DNA from: Puerhibacterium puerhi
GTDB taxonomy: Bacteria; Actinomycetota; Actinomycetes; Actinomycetales; Cellulomonadaceae
Assembly (NCBI RefSeq): GCF_009846865.1
Contig: NZ_WUWN01000011.1
Span: 41,322-105,321, forward strand
DNA: 64,000 nucleotides
Direction: 5' to 3'
Part shown: positions 38,001-45,023 of the stretch, piece by piece
Position numbering within the stretch: position 1 is the stretch's first letter
How the letters are laid out: every line of letters begins with the position of its first letter
Notes under the pieces: generated by a model
Databases searched by the model: none
What the model saw: the letters and a program-made list of their open reading frames with translations, nothing else
Told to the model about the DNA's origin: nothing
Program-made: the position numbers and the translations under genes

Positions 38001-39639
38001 CCACTCCACGCCCGGCGTGGGGCTCATCTCGCCCCCGCCGCACCACGACATCTACTCGATCGAGGACCTGGCGCAGCTGATCCACGACCTGAAGAACGCC
38101 AACCCGACCGCGCGCATCCACGTCAAGCTCGTCTCCGAGTTCGGCGTGGGCACGGTCGCGGCCGGCGTCTCCAAGGCGCACGCGGACGTGGTGCTCATCT
38201 CCGGGCACGACGGCGGCACCGGCGCGTCCCCGCTGACGAGCCTCAAGCACGCCGGCACGCCGTGGGAGATCGGCCTCGCCGAGACCCAGCAGACGCTCGT
38301 GCTCAACGACCTGCGCGACCGCATCACGGTGCAGGTCGACGGGCAGATGAAGACCGGGCGCGACGTCGTCGTGGCCGCGCTGCTCGGCGCCGAGGAGTTC
38401 GGCTTCGCCACGGCACCGATGGTGGTCTCGGGCTGCATCATGATGCGCGTGTGCCACCTGGACACCTGCCCGGTCGGCGTGGCCACGCAGAACCCCGAGC
38501 TGCGCAAGCGGTTCACGGGAAAGCCCGAGTTCGTCGTGAACTTCTTCGAGTTCATCGCCCAGGAGGTGCGCGAGCACCTCGCCTCGCTCGGCTTCCGCTC
38601 CCTCGACGAGGCCGTCGGCCAGGTGCAGGTGCTCGACACCCGCAAGGCCGTCGACCACTGGAAGGCCCAGGGGCTCGACCTCGGGCCGGTGCTCGAGCGG
38701 CCGCAGCCGCTGCCGGGCTCCGCGCTGCGCAAGGTCAAGGACCAGGACCACGGCCTCGCCAAGGCGCTGGACAACCAGCTGCTCGAGCTGGCCCGCCCGG
38801 CGCTCGAGGAGGGCACCCCGGTGCGCATCGAGCTGCCGGTGCGCAACGTCAACCGCACGGTCGGCACGATGCTCGGCCACGAGGTGACGCGGCGCTACCG
38901 CGGCGCCGGCCTGCCCGACGGGACGATCGACGTGACGCTCACCGGCTCGGCGGGCCAGTCCTTCGGCGCGTTCGTGCCGCGGGGCATCACGCTGCGCCTG
39001 TTCGGCGACGCGAACGACTACGTCGGCAAGGGCCTGTCCGGCGGCCGGATCGTCGTGCGGCCGGACCGCGCGGCGGTGCTCGAGGGCGCGGCGAACGTCA
39101 TCGCCGGCAACGTCATCGGCTACGGCGCCACGTCGGGCGAGATCTTCCTGCGCGGCCGGGTCGGCGAGCGGTTCGCCGTGCGCAACTCCGGCGCGACGCT
39201 CGTCGTCGAGGGCGTGGGCGACCACGCGTGCGAGTACATGACGGGCGGCACCGTGCTGGTGCTCGGCCCGACCGGGCGCAACCTCGGCGCCGGCATGTCC
39301 GGCGGCACCGCCTACGTGCTGGACCTGCGCCCGCAGGCGATGAACTCCGCGGCGGTGGCCTCCGGCGAGCTGGCGGTCGGGGCGCTCGACGACGCCGACT
39401 GGGACGTCGTCGCGACGCTCCTGCGCCGGCACGCCGAGGAGACCGGGTCGAACGCGGCCGCCGAGCTGCTGGCCGACCCCGACGCGGCGCGCGCCCGGTT
39501 CTCCCGGGTGCTGCCGACGGGCTGGGCACGCGTGCGCGACGCGCTGGCCGAGGCCGCCGCCGAGGGCCAGGGCATGGTGGGCGACGACGCCTGGGACGAG
39601 AACGTGTGGGACCGGATCATGGAGGTGGCTCGTGGCTGA
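35068..39639 (+). CDS. gltB: glutamate synthase (NADPH) large subunit
   Basis: GltB makes two glutamates from glutamine and 2-oxoglutarate with the small subunit GltD. The 1523-residue protein has an Ntn-type glutaminase domain whose nucleophile is Cys26 (DACGVAFVA), so the first 25 residues are a cleaved propeptide. The central and FMN-binding synthase domains follow; cysteines of the 3Fe-4S cluster are C1123, C1129 and C1134 ([12 protein letters not shown]). A C-terminal beta-helix ([13 protein letters not shown]) completes it. ATG 35068 is preferred over the in-frame GTG 35053 because GAGGAC precedes it at about 7 nt. The 115-bp gap after lgt has no clear regulatory motif. Confidence 0.97.
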   Translation: MTTPQLRGAVPGAQGLYDPAAEHDACGVAFVATLRGTPGRDIVDAGLTALLNLDHRGAVGAEESSGDGAGILTQIPDAFVRDVVGVDLPPAGHYAIGMAFLPQDVDEADAVARRVDEIAAEEKLDVLAWRDVPVTADLVGPTARASMPLFRQLVLADPARELSGLELDRRAYRVRKRALNELGLYFASLSARTITYKGMLTTAQLEPFFADLSDPRYASEIALVHSRFSTNTFPSWPLAQPFRLIAHNGEINTVRGNRNWMSAREGTLASEELGDLAPLMPVCTEGASDSASFDEVLELLHLGGRSLPHAVLMMVPEAWENHAEMDAARRAFYAYHANLIEPWDGPACLTFTDGTLIGAVLDRNGLRPGRYWVTEDGLVVLASESGVLDIDPATVVRKGRLEPGRMFLVDTGAGRIVEDDEIKGQLAAQRPYAQWVAEQQISLESLPEREHVAHSPASVQRRQRAFGYTDEELKVILSPMANSGAEPLGAMGSDTPIAVLSKRPRLLFDYFTQMFAQVTNPPLDAIREELVTSLGGAIGPEPNLLSDTPEHARKLVLPFPVLDNDQLAKIVRIDRDERLEGVFRAVQVRGLYDVGGGGAALQRRLEEIFAEVDAEIAAGATHIVLSDRDSNSELAPIPSLLLTSAVHHHLLRQHTRTKISLVVEAGDVREVHHVALLIGYGAAAVNPYLAMETVEDLARRGYLTVDPATAVAHLIKALGKGVLKVMSKMGISTIMSYRGAQIFEAVGLSQELVDDYFTGTTSRLGGVGLDVIAAEVAARHAEAYPRSGNHRPHQRLTSGGEYQWRRDGEEHLFDPETVFRLQHSTRSGRMDIFRQYTRRVDEQSRRLMTLRGLLRFNPEREPIPVEEVEPVSEIVKRFNTGAMSYGSISAEAHETLAIAMNRLGGRSNTGEGGEHPERLYDPERRSKVKQVASGRFGVTSEYLTQADDIQIKLAQGAKPGEGGQLPPSKVYPWVAEVRHSTPGVGLISPPPHHDIYSIEDLAQLIHDLKNANPTARIHVKLVSEFGVGTVAAGVSKAHADVVLISGHDGGTGASPLTSLKHAGTPWEIGLAETQQTLVLNDLRDRITVQVDGQMKTGRDVVVAALLGAEEFGFATAPMVVSGCIMMRVCHLDTCPVGVATQNPELRKRFTGKPEFVVNFFEFIAQEVREHLASLGFRSLDEAVGQVQVLDTRKAVDHWKAQGLDLGPVLERPQPLPGSALRKVKDQDHGLAKALDNQLLELARPALEEGTPVRIELPVRNVNRTVGTMLGHEVTRRYRGAGLPDGTIDVTLTGSAGQSFGAFVPRGITLRLFGDANDYVGKGLSGGRIVVRPDRAAVLEGAANVIAGNVIGYGATSGEIFLRGRVGERFAVRNSGATLVVEGVGDHACEYMTGGTVLVLGPTGRNLGAGMSGGTAYVLDLRPQAMNSAAVASGELAVGALDDADWDVVATLLRRHAEETGSNAAAELLADPDAARARFSRVLPTGWARVRDALAEAAAEGQGMVGDDAWDENVWDRIMEVARG

Positions 39640-41098
39640 CCCGCGGGGTTTCCTGAAGGTACGCGAGCGGGAGCTGCCGCCGAGCCGACCCGTCGAGGTG
39701 CGCCTGCGGGACTGGAAGGACGTGCACGCCCACCTGGAGGAGGGCCAGCCGTTCCTCAAGGAGCAGGCGGGGCGCTGCATGGACTGCGGCATCCCGTTCT
39801 GCCACCAGGGCTGCCCGCTGGGCAACCTCATCCCGGAGTGGAACGACCTGGTCTGGCGCGGCCAGTGGGCCGACGCCATCGAGCGGCTGCACGCGACGAA
39901 CAACTTCCCGGAGTTCACGGGGCGCGTGTGCCCCGCGCCGTGCGAGTCGGCGTGCGTACTGGGCATCAACCAGCCGGCGGTGACGATCAAGAACGTCGAG
40001 GTCTCGATCATCGACGAGGCGTTCGCCCGCGGCCTGGTGACGCCGCAGGTGCCGCAGCGCCTGACGGGCACGACGATCGCCGTCGTCGGCTCGGGCCCCG
40101 CGGGCCTGGCCGCCGCCCAGCAGCTGACGCGCGCCGGGCACACGGTCGTGGTGTACGAGCGCGACGACGCCATCGGCGGCCTGCTGCGCTACGGCATCCC
40201 GGACTTCAAGATGGAGAAGCACCACATCGACCGCCGCCTGGCGCAGATGGAGGCCGAGGGCACCCGGTTCCGCCCGGGCGTCGAGATCGGCAGGGACATC
40301 ACCTGGGACGCGCTGCGCCGCCGGTTCGACGCGGTGGTCGTGGCCACCGGCGCGACGGTGCCGCGCGACCTGGCGCTGCCGGGCCGCGAGCTGGACGGGA
40401 TCCACTTCGCCATGGACTTCCTGACCCCCGCCAACAAGGCGGCGGCGGGGCAGCCGGTCGAGGGCGCGCCGTCGGCCGAGGGCAAGCACGTCGTCATCAT
40501 CGGCGGCGGCGACACCGGCTCCGACTGCCTGGGCACCTCGCTGCGCCAGGGCGCCGCGAGCGTGACCACGCTGGCCATCGGCAAGAAGCCGCCGCTCGAG
40601 CGCACGGCCGACCAGCCCTGGCCCACCGACCCGATCCTGTTCGAGGTCTCCTCCTCCCACGAGGAGGGCGGCGAGCGCGCGTACCTGGCCTCGACCGTCG
40701 AGTTCGTGGGCGACGACGCCGGGCGCGTGCGCGCGCTGAAGGTCGCCGAGACCGAGTACCTCGCCGACGGGCGCCGCGTGCCCAAGGCGGGCACGGAGCG
40801 CGAGATCCCCGCGGACCTCGTGCTGATCGCCATGGGCTTCACCGGCCCCGAGACGGGCGCGCTCGTCGAGCAGACGGGCACCGAGCTCACGAGCCGGGGC
40901 CTGGTGCGCCGCGACGACGACTACGCCACGTCCCTGCCCGGCGTGTTCGTCGCCGGTGACGCCGGACGCGGCCAGTCGCTCATCGTGTGGGCGATCGCGG
41001 AGGGCCGCGCCTGCGCGGCCGCCGTCGACGCCTACCTCCAGGGCTCGACGGAGCTGCCCGCCCCCGTCGGGCCGCGGACGGTGGCGCTGAGAGCATGA
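39632..41098 (+). CDS. gltD: glutamate synthase small subunit
   Basis: The FAD-containing small subunit that passes electrons from NADPH to GltB. The 488-residue protein has N-terminal Cys clusters for two 4Fe-4S centres: [17 protein letters not shown] starting at residue 49, and CPAPCESAC. The FAD-binding [15 protein letters not shown] and the NADPH-binding [13 protein letters not shown] follow, with the C-terminal [14 protein letters not shown]. The GTG at 39632 overlaps the gltB end by 8 nt and has GGAGG upstream, so the two subunits are translationally coupled. Confidence 0.97.
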   Translation: MADPRGFLKVRERELPPSRPVEVRLRDWKDVHAHLEEGQPFLKEQAGRCMDCGIPFCHQGCPLGNLIPEWNDLVWRGQWADAIERLHATNNFPEFTGRVCPAPCESACVLGINQPAVTIKNVEVSIIDEAFARGLVTPQVPQRLTGTTIAVVGSGPAGLAAAQQLTRAGHTVVVYERDDAIGGLLRYGIPDFKMEKHHIDRRLAQMEAEGTRFRPGVEIGRDITWDALRRRFDAVVVATGATVPRDLALPGRELDGIHFAMDFLTPANKAAAGQPVEGAPSAEGKHVVIIGGGDTGSDCLGTSLRQGAASVTTLAIGKKPPLERTADQPWPTDPILFEVSSSHEEGGERAYLASTVEFVGDDAGRVRALKVAETEYLADGRRVPKAGTEREIPADLVLIAMGFTGPETGALVEQTGTELTSRGLVRRDDDYATSLPGVFVAGDAGRGQSLIVWAIAEGRACAAAVDAYLQGSTELPAPVGPRTVALRA

Positions 41099-41105
41099 GC
41101 ACACC

Positions 41106-41143
41106 GGCGGGCGTCGTCGCAGGTTAGGCGGCAGGCGCCCGCC
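41106..41143 (+). terminator. possible terminator hairpin after gltD
   Basis: GGCGGGCG (41106-41113) can pair with CGCCCGCC (41136-41143), starting 8 bp after the gltD stop. The loop is long (22 nt) and there is no T-run, so it may be only a weak terminator. Confidence 0.35.
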
Positions 41144-41161
41144 GGGGGGAAGATGACCTGG

Positions 41162-41234
41162 GCGCCGTCCCGGACGGCGCGCACGACAGCGGCCACCTCG
41201 GGTGGCCGGCAGGCCCCGGGGTGCGACCGGGGCC
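41162..41234 (+). other. three consecutive perfect hairpins in the pyk leader
   Basis: Just upstream of pyk lie three perfect inverted repeats in a row. The first is 41162-41170/41172-41180 (9 bp), the second 41190-41197/41201-41208 (8 bp, 3-nt loop) and the third 41212-41219/41227-41234 (8 bp, 7-nt loop). The third ends 22 bp before the pyk ATG and its ribosome binding site. They could be a terminator for gltBD, or structures in the pyk 5' leader; no known riboswitch class is recognised. Confidence 0.55.
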
Positions 41235-41256
41235 GATCGACGACGAGGCTGGAGAC

Positions 41257-42681
41257 ATGCGCAGAGCGAAGATCGTTTGCACCATCGGCCCGGCGACGGC
41301 GAGCCCGGAGAACCTCCGCAAGCTCGTCGACGCGGGCATGGACGTGGCCCGGATCAACCGCAGCCACGGTTCCGTCGAGGAGCACGAGGCGGTGTACCAC
41401 GGCGTGCGCGAGGCCGCGAAGGCCGCGGGCCGCAACGTGGCTGTGCTGGTGGACCTCCAGGGTCCGAAGATCCGCCTCGGCAAGTTCGAGAAGGACGAGA
41501 AGTACTGGCTCGACGAGGGCGACGTCTTCACCATCACGACCGAGGACGTCGTGGGCACCAAGGAGCTCGTCTCGACGACGCACCAGGGCCTGCCGGGCGA
41601 CGCCCGCGTCGGGGACCCGATCCTGATCGACGACGGCAAGGTGCGCGTGCGCGTCACCGCCGTCGAGGGCCCGCGCGTGACCACCGTGGTCGAGGTGGCC
41701 GGCCCCGTGTCGAACAACAAGGGCCTCAACCTGCCGGGCGTGGCCGTCTCCGTGCCGGCGCTGTCCGAGAAGGACACCGAGGACCTGCGCTGGGGCCTGC
41801 GCCTGGGCGCCGACTTCATCGCGCTGTCGTTCGTCCGCAACGCCAAGGACTACGACGACGTGCGCGCGATCATGGAGGAGGAGGGCCGGGTCGTCCCGGT
41901 CATCGCCAAGATCGAGAAGCCGCAGGCGGTGGAGAACCTCGAGGAGGTCGTCGCCGCGTTCGACGCGTTCATGGTGGCCCGCGGCGACCTGGCCGTCGAG
42001 ATGCCGCTCGAGCAGGTGCCGCTGGTCCAGAAGCGCATCGTCGAGCTGGCGCGCCGCAACGCCAAGCCGGTCATCGTCGCCACCCAGGTTCTCGAGTCGA
42101 TGACGAACAACCCCACGCCGACCCGCGCCGAGGCCTCCGACTGCGCCAACGCCGTCCTCGACGGCGCGGACGCGGTCATGCTCTCGGGCGAGACCAGCGT
42201 GGGCGACTACCCGATCGTCACCGTGCAGACGATGGCGAAGATCATCTCGGCCACCGAGGAGCTCGGCGCCGACCGCATCGCGCCGCTGGGCAGCCGCCCG
42301 CACACCCGCGGCGGCGTCATCACCCACGCCGCGGCGGGCATCGGCGCCGACCTCGGCGCGAAGTACTTCGTGACCTTCACGCAGTCCGGCGACTCGGCCC
42401 GCCGCATGTCGCGCCTGCGCTCGCAGATCCCGCTGCTGGCCTTCACCCCGGAGCCCGACGTGCGCGCGCAGCTCGCGCTGAGCTGGGGCACGCAGGCCTA
42501 CCAGGTGCCCAAGGTCGACTCGGTGGACCAGATGGTCTCCCAGGTGGACTCCACCCTGCAGGCCAACGGCCTGGCCGAGCCGGGCGACCGCGTGGTCATC
42601 GTGTCCGGCGCCCCGGTGGGCGTGCCCGGCACGACCAACTCGATCCTCGTGCACAAGGTCGGCAGCGCGAACGACGCCTGA
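41257..42681 (+). CDS. pyk: pyruvate kinase
   Basis: Transfers phosphate from phosphoenolpyruvate to ADP in the last step of glycolysis. The 474-residue protein opens with MRRAKIVCTIGPAT, then shows MDVARINRSHG, the active-site KIEKPQAVENL and MVARGDLAVEMPLEQVP. It also shows TQVLESMTNNPTPTRAE and the C-terminal regulatory domain. The ATG at 41257 (GGAG 4 nt upstream) matches the usual start; a GTG at 41221 would add 12 atypical residues and run into the third leader hairpin. No terminator is obvious after it before the tRNA. Confidence 0.97.
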   Translation: MRRAKIVCTIGPATASPENLRKLVDAGMDVARINRSHGSVEEHEAVYHGVREAAKAAGRNVAVLVDLQGPKIRLGKFEKDEKYWLDEGDVFTITTEDVVGTKELVSTTHQGLPGDARVGDPILIDDGKVRVRVTAVEGPRVTTVVEVAGPVSNNKGLNLPGVAVSVPALSEKDTEDLRWGLRLGADFIALSFVRNAKDYDDVRAIMEEEGRVVPVIAKIEKPQAVENLEEVVAAFDAFMVARGDLAVEMPLEQVPLVQKRIVELARRNAKPVIVATQVLESMTNNPTPTRAEASDCANAVLDGADAVMLSGETSVGDYPIVTVQTMAKIISATEELGADRIAPLGSRPHTRGGVITHAAAGIGADLGAKYFVTFTQSGDSARRMSRLRSQIPLLAFTPEPDVRAQLALSWGTQAYQVPKVDSVDQMVSQVDSTLQANGLAEPGDRVVIVSGAPVGVPGTTNSILVHKVGSANDA

Positions 42682-42732
42682 CGCCCGCCGTCGTGTCGTC
42701 TCCGCGGCGCGGTGGTGGCCGGGAGCGGCCGG

Positions 42733-42806
42733 TACCCCGGGCGGGACTCGAACCCGCAACACTCCGATTTTGAGTCGGATGCCTCTGCCAGTTGGGCTAC
42801 CGGGGC
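42733..42806 (-). tRNA. tRNA with anticodon CAA (Leu by anticodon, class I shape)
   Basis: A 74-nt cloverleaf on the minus strand. The 7-bp acceptor is GCCCCGG with CCGGGGT (G1-U72 wobble) and discriminator A; the D arm has G18-G19. The anticodon stem is TCCGA/TCGGA around loop CTCAAAA, giving anticodon CAA for codon UUG. The T arm is GCGGG-TTCGAGT-CCCGC. CCA is not encoded. The variable region is only 5 nt (GTGTT), whereas bacterial leucine tRNAs normally have a long class II variable arm, so the charging identity deserves checking. The remainder of the 340-bp gap between pyk and the ANTAR gene holds only the latter's promoter. Confidence 0.9.
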
Positions 42807-43021
42807 GTGCGTGGACCATCGAACCACATGCGGGGCGCCCCGCCCGCACGCGCCCGCACCGCCCCGCGCACCGCCCCCGCAGCCCCGTCCGCAGCCCCGT
42901 CGGTGTCCCCGTCGCGCGCCCGCCCCGTCGGCACGGGACCGTGCCCGGCGTGGGAAACCGCACGTCCCGCACGGTGGCCCGCAGCGCGGGAGCGGGGGAG
43001 CGCGGGACTAGGATGTGGTTC

Positions 43022-43684
43022 GTGACCGAGAAGCCCGCCGCAAAGCTGCCGCTGGACCTGCCGCCGATGGTCGAGCAGGAGCCTGCCCCCGAGCCGTCCG
43101 CCTCCGCCCGGCCGGCGCGCCGCGCCGTCGTCGCGGAGGACGAGGCCCTCATCCGCATGGACGTCGTCGAGACCCTCCGCGAGGCCGGGTTCGACGTCGT
43201 CGGTGAGGCGGGTGACGGCGAGACGGCCGTGCGGCTCGCCACGGAGCTCAAGCCCGACGTCGTCGTCATGGACGTCAAGATGCCCGAGCTCGACGGCATC
43301 TCCGCCGCCGAGAGGATCGGCAAGGCGCACGCCGCCCCGGTGGTGCTCCTGACCGCCTTCTCGCAGGCGGAGCTCGTCGAGCGGGCCCGCGACGCCGGTG
43401 CGATGGCCTACGTCGTCAAGCCCTTCACCCCGGCCGACCTGCTGCCGGCCGTCGAGATCGCCATCTCGCGGTACCAGCAGATCGGTGCGCTCGAGGCGGA
43501 GGTCGCCGACCTCCAGGAGCGCTTCGAGACCCGCAAGCGTGTCGACCGCGCGAAGGGCCTGCTGCAGACGAAGATGGGGCTGTCCGAGCCCGAGGCGTTC
43601 CGCTGGATCCAGAAGACCTCGATGGACCGCCGCCTCACCATGCGCGAGGTCGCCGACGCGGTGATCGAGCAGGTCGGCAGCTGA
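43022..43684 (+). CDS. pdtaR: ANTAR-domain response regulator (PdtaR-like)
   Basis: A 220-residue RNA-binding response regulator. After a ~35-residue Pro/Ala-rich N-terminus comes a receiver domain: acidic pair AEDEALIRMD, phosphoacceptor Asp in VVMDVKMPELDG, and conserved Thr/Lys in LLTAF and VVKPFTP. The C-terminal ANTAR domain (RKRVDRAKGLLQTKMGLSE... SMDRRLTMREVADAV) binds paired hairpins in target mRNAs and acts by antitermination. In mycobacteria PdtaR is phosphorylated by the histidine kinase PdtaS, which is not in this window. The GTG at 43022 lies 7 nt after TAGGAT (43009-43014); ATG 43013 would overlap this box. Confidence 0.93.
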   Translation: MTEKPAAKLPLDLPPMVEQEPAPEPSASARPARRAVVAEDEALIRMDVVETLREAGFDVVGEAGDGETAVRLATELKPDVVVMDVKMPELDGISAAERIGKAHAAPVVLLTAFSQAELVERARDAGAMAYVVKPFTPADLLPAVEIAISRYQQIGALEAEVADLQERFETRKRVDRAKGLLQTKMGLSEPEAFRWIQKTSMDRRLTMREVADAVIEQVGS

Positions 43685-43745
43685 CACACCTGTCAGCCAT
43701 TTCACCCTGGGTGCCCGGTCCCCGTCGTTGTACGGGGCCGGGCAC
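43680..43745 (+). terminator. tandem hairpins ending the ANTAR regulator transcript
   Basis: Two hairpins follow the stop codon. A 7-bp perfect repeat GCTGACA/TGTCAGC (43680-43697) includes the stop, and a longer GC hairpin has arms 43711-43725 and 43732-43745 with one bulge. They likely terminate the upstream transcript before the GNAT promoter (TATCGT, 43751-43756). Confidence 0.55.
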
Positions 43746-43817
43746 GCCGCTATCGTCGCCACGCGGTGTCCCGGTCCGGGGCGTCGCGGTGGTGGCGTCC
43801 TGATTCTGGAGGTGGTG

Positions 43818-44507
43818 ATGAGCGCAGGGGTCGACGTCCGGACCGCCGGTGCCGAGGACCTGGCGGTCGTCGCGGAGCTCACTGCCGTCGCACGGACCGA
43901 CGCCCCGTACGGGATGCCCGTCGACGGGGCGAACACCGACGTCTTGCTGACGCACCTGTCGGTCTACCTCGCCGCGGGCGGCACGATCCTCGTGGCCGAG
44001 ACCGAGGGCCGCACCGTCGGGTTCCTGCTGGCGCGCACCGTCGGCCCGCACCTCTTCGCCGACGAGCCGGCGCTGCTGGTGGACACGCTCTACGTGCACC
44101 CGCGCAGCCGCCGCCGCGGCGTCGGGCACACCCTCCTCGCGCGGGCCGCGGCGCTGGCCGAGGAGGCCGGGGCGGCGCACGTCTACGGCACCCCGCCCGC
44201 CGGCGACCGCGGCATGCAGCGCTTCCTCGCCCGGCTCGGGTTCGCGCCCGCCGCGGGCCACCGCGTGGTGGCGACCGCGACCCTGCAGCGGCGCCTGACG
44301 TCCGACGGCGCCCCGCGCCCCCGCCGCGAGCTGCGCGTCCGCGGCCGCCGGGAGGCGACGCGCGCCACCATCGAGGACGTCATCGCCCGGCGCCGGCGCG
44401 CCCGGGAGGCCGGGCTGCCCAGCGGCCCGGTGGACCTGCGCGACTTCCAGGAGCGGCACCGGGCCCGGCAGGTGCGCGGCGGCGACGCGACGCCCTCGGC
44501 GTCCTGA
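43818..44507 (+). CDS. GNAT family N-acetyltransferase
   Basis: A 229-residue acetyltransferase. The acetyl-CoA binding motif A is VDTLYVHPRSRRRGVGHTLL and motif B is around GMQRFLARLGFAP, both in the first 150 residues. The remaining ~75 residues are Arg-rich and unlike standard GNATs, possibly contacting nucleic acid or ribosome. The ATG at 43818 has TGGAGGTGG just upstream. Substrate unknown. Confidence 0.85.
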   Translation: MSAGVDVRTAGAEDLAVVAELTAVARTDAPYGMPVDGANTDVLLTHLSVYLAAGGTILVAETEGRTVGFLLARTVGPHLFADEPALLVDTLYVHPRSRRRGVGHTLLARAAALAEEAGAAHVYGTPPAGDRGMQRFLARLGFAPAAGHRVVATATLQRRLTSDGAPRPRRELRVRGRREATRATIEDVIARRRRAREAGLPSGPVDLRDFQERHRARQVRGGDATPSAS

Positions 44508-44548
44508 CCCCGTCCCGACCCCGGGCGACGCCCGCCGGCGTCTGGCCG

Positions 44549-45004
44549 TCAGCCGATGACCATGCAGGTCAGGCGCGACGTGCAGACGCGACGTCCCGCC
44601 TCGTCGGTGACCACGATCTCGTAGGACGCGGTCGAGCGGCCCAGGTGCACCGCGCGGGCCTCGCCGCGCACGACCCCCTCGCGCACGCCGCGGTGGTGGG
44701 TGGCGTTCAGCTCGATCCCCACGGCGGTGCGCCCCGGGCCGGCGTGCGCCTGCGCGGCGAACGACCCGAGCGTCTCGGCGAGCGCGGCGGAGGCGCCGCC
44801 GTGCAGCAGTCCGGCCGGCTGGGTGTTGCCCGCCACCGGCATCGTGCCCACCACGTGCTCGGCGCTGAGCGTCTCGATGGTGATCCCCATGCGCTCGATC
44901 AGCGTGCCCCGGGCCGCGGCACGCCAGTCCGGCAGGGACCGCGCGCCGCCGTCGCCGGGACGGCCGGCCGCGGGGTCGGGGGTGGCAGGGGGAGTGTCGG
45001 TCAT
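44549..45004 (-). CDS. PaaI-family hotdog thioesterase
   Basis: A 151-residue hotdog-fold acyl-CoA thioesterase-like protein. The family signature with the catalytic region is NTQPAGLLHGGASAALAETLGS, and a conserved IELNATHHRGVREG follows. The first ~30 residues are a variable tail. The ATG at 45004 gives the shortest complete protein and leaves 19 bp to the divergent polA GTG. Substrate (aromatic or fatty acyl-CoA) cannot be assigned. Confidence 0.88.
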   Translation of the reverse strand: MTDTPPATPDPAAGRPGDGGARSLPDWRAAARGTLIERMGITIETLSAEHVVGTMPVAGNTQPAGLLHGGASAALAETLGSFAAQAHAGPGRTAVGIELNATHHRGVREGVVRGEARAVHLGRSTASYEIVVTDEAGRRVCTSRLTCMVIG

Positions 45005-45023
45005 GCGGGATAGGTTGGCACCC

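Noticed and set aside
34708..40173. Very long minus-strand open frame (about 1820 codons) opposite gltB and gltD
   Set aside because: It is antisense to well-conserved GltB and GltD, consists of Arg/Ala/His-rich low-complexity protein, and is a product of high-GC codon bias.
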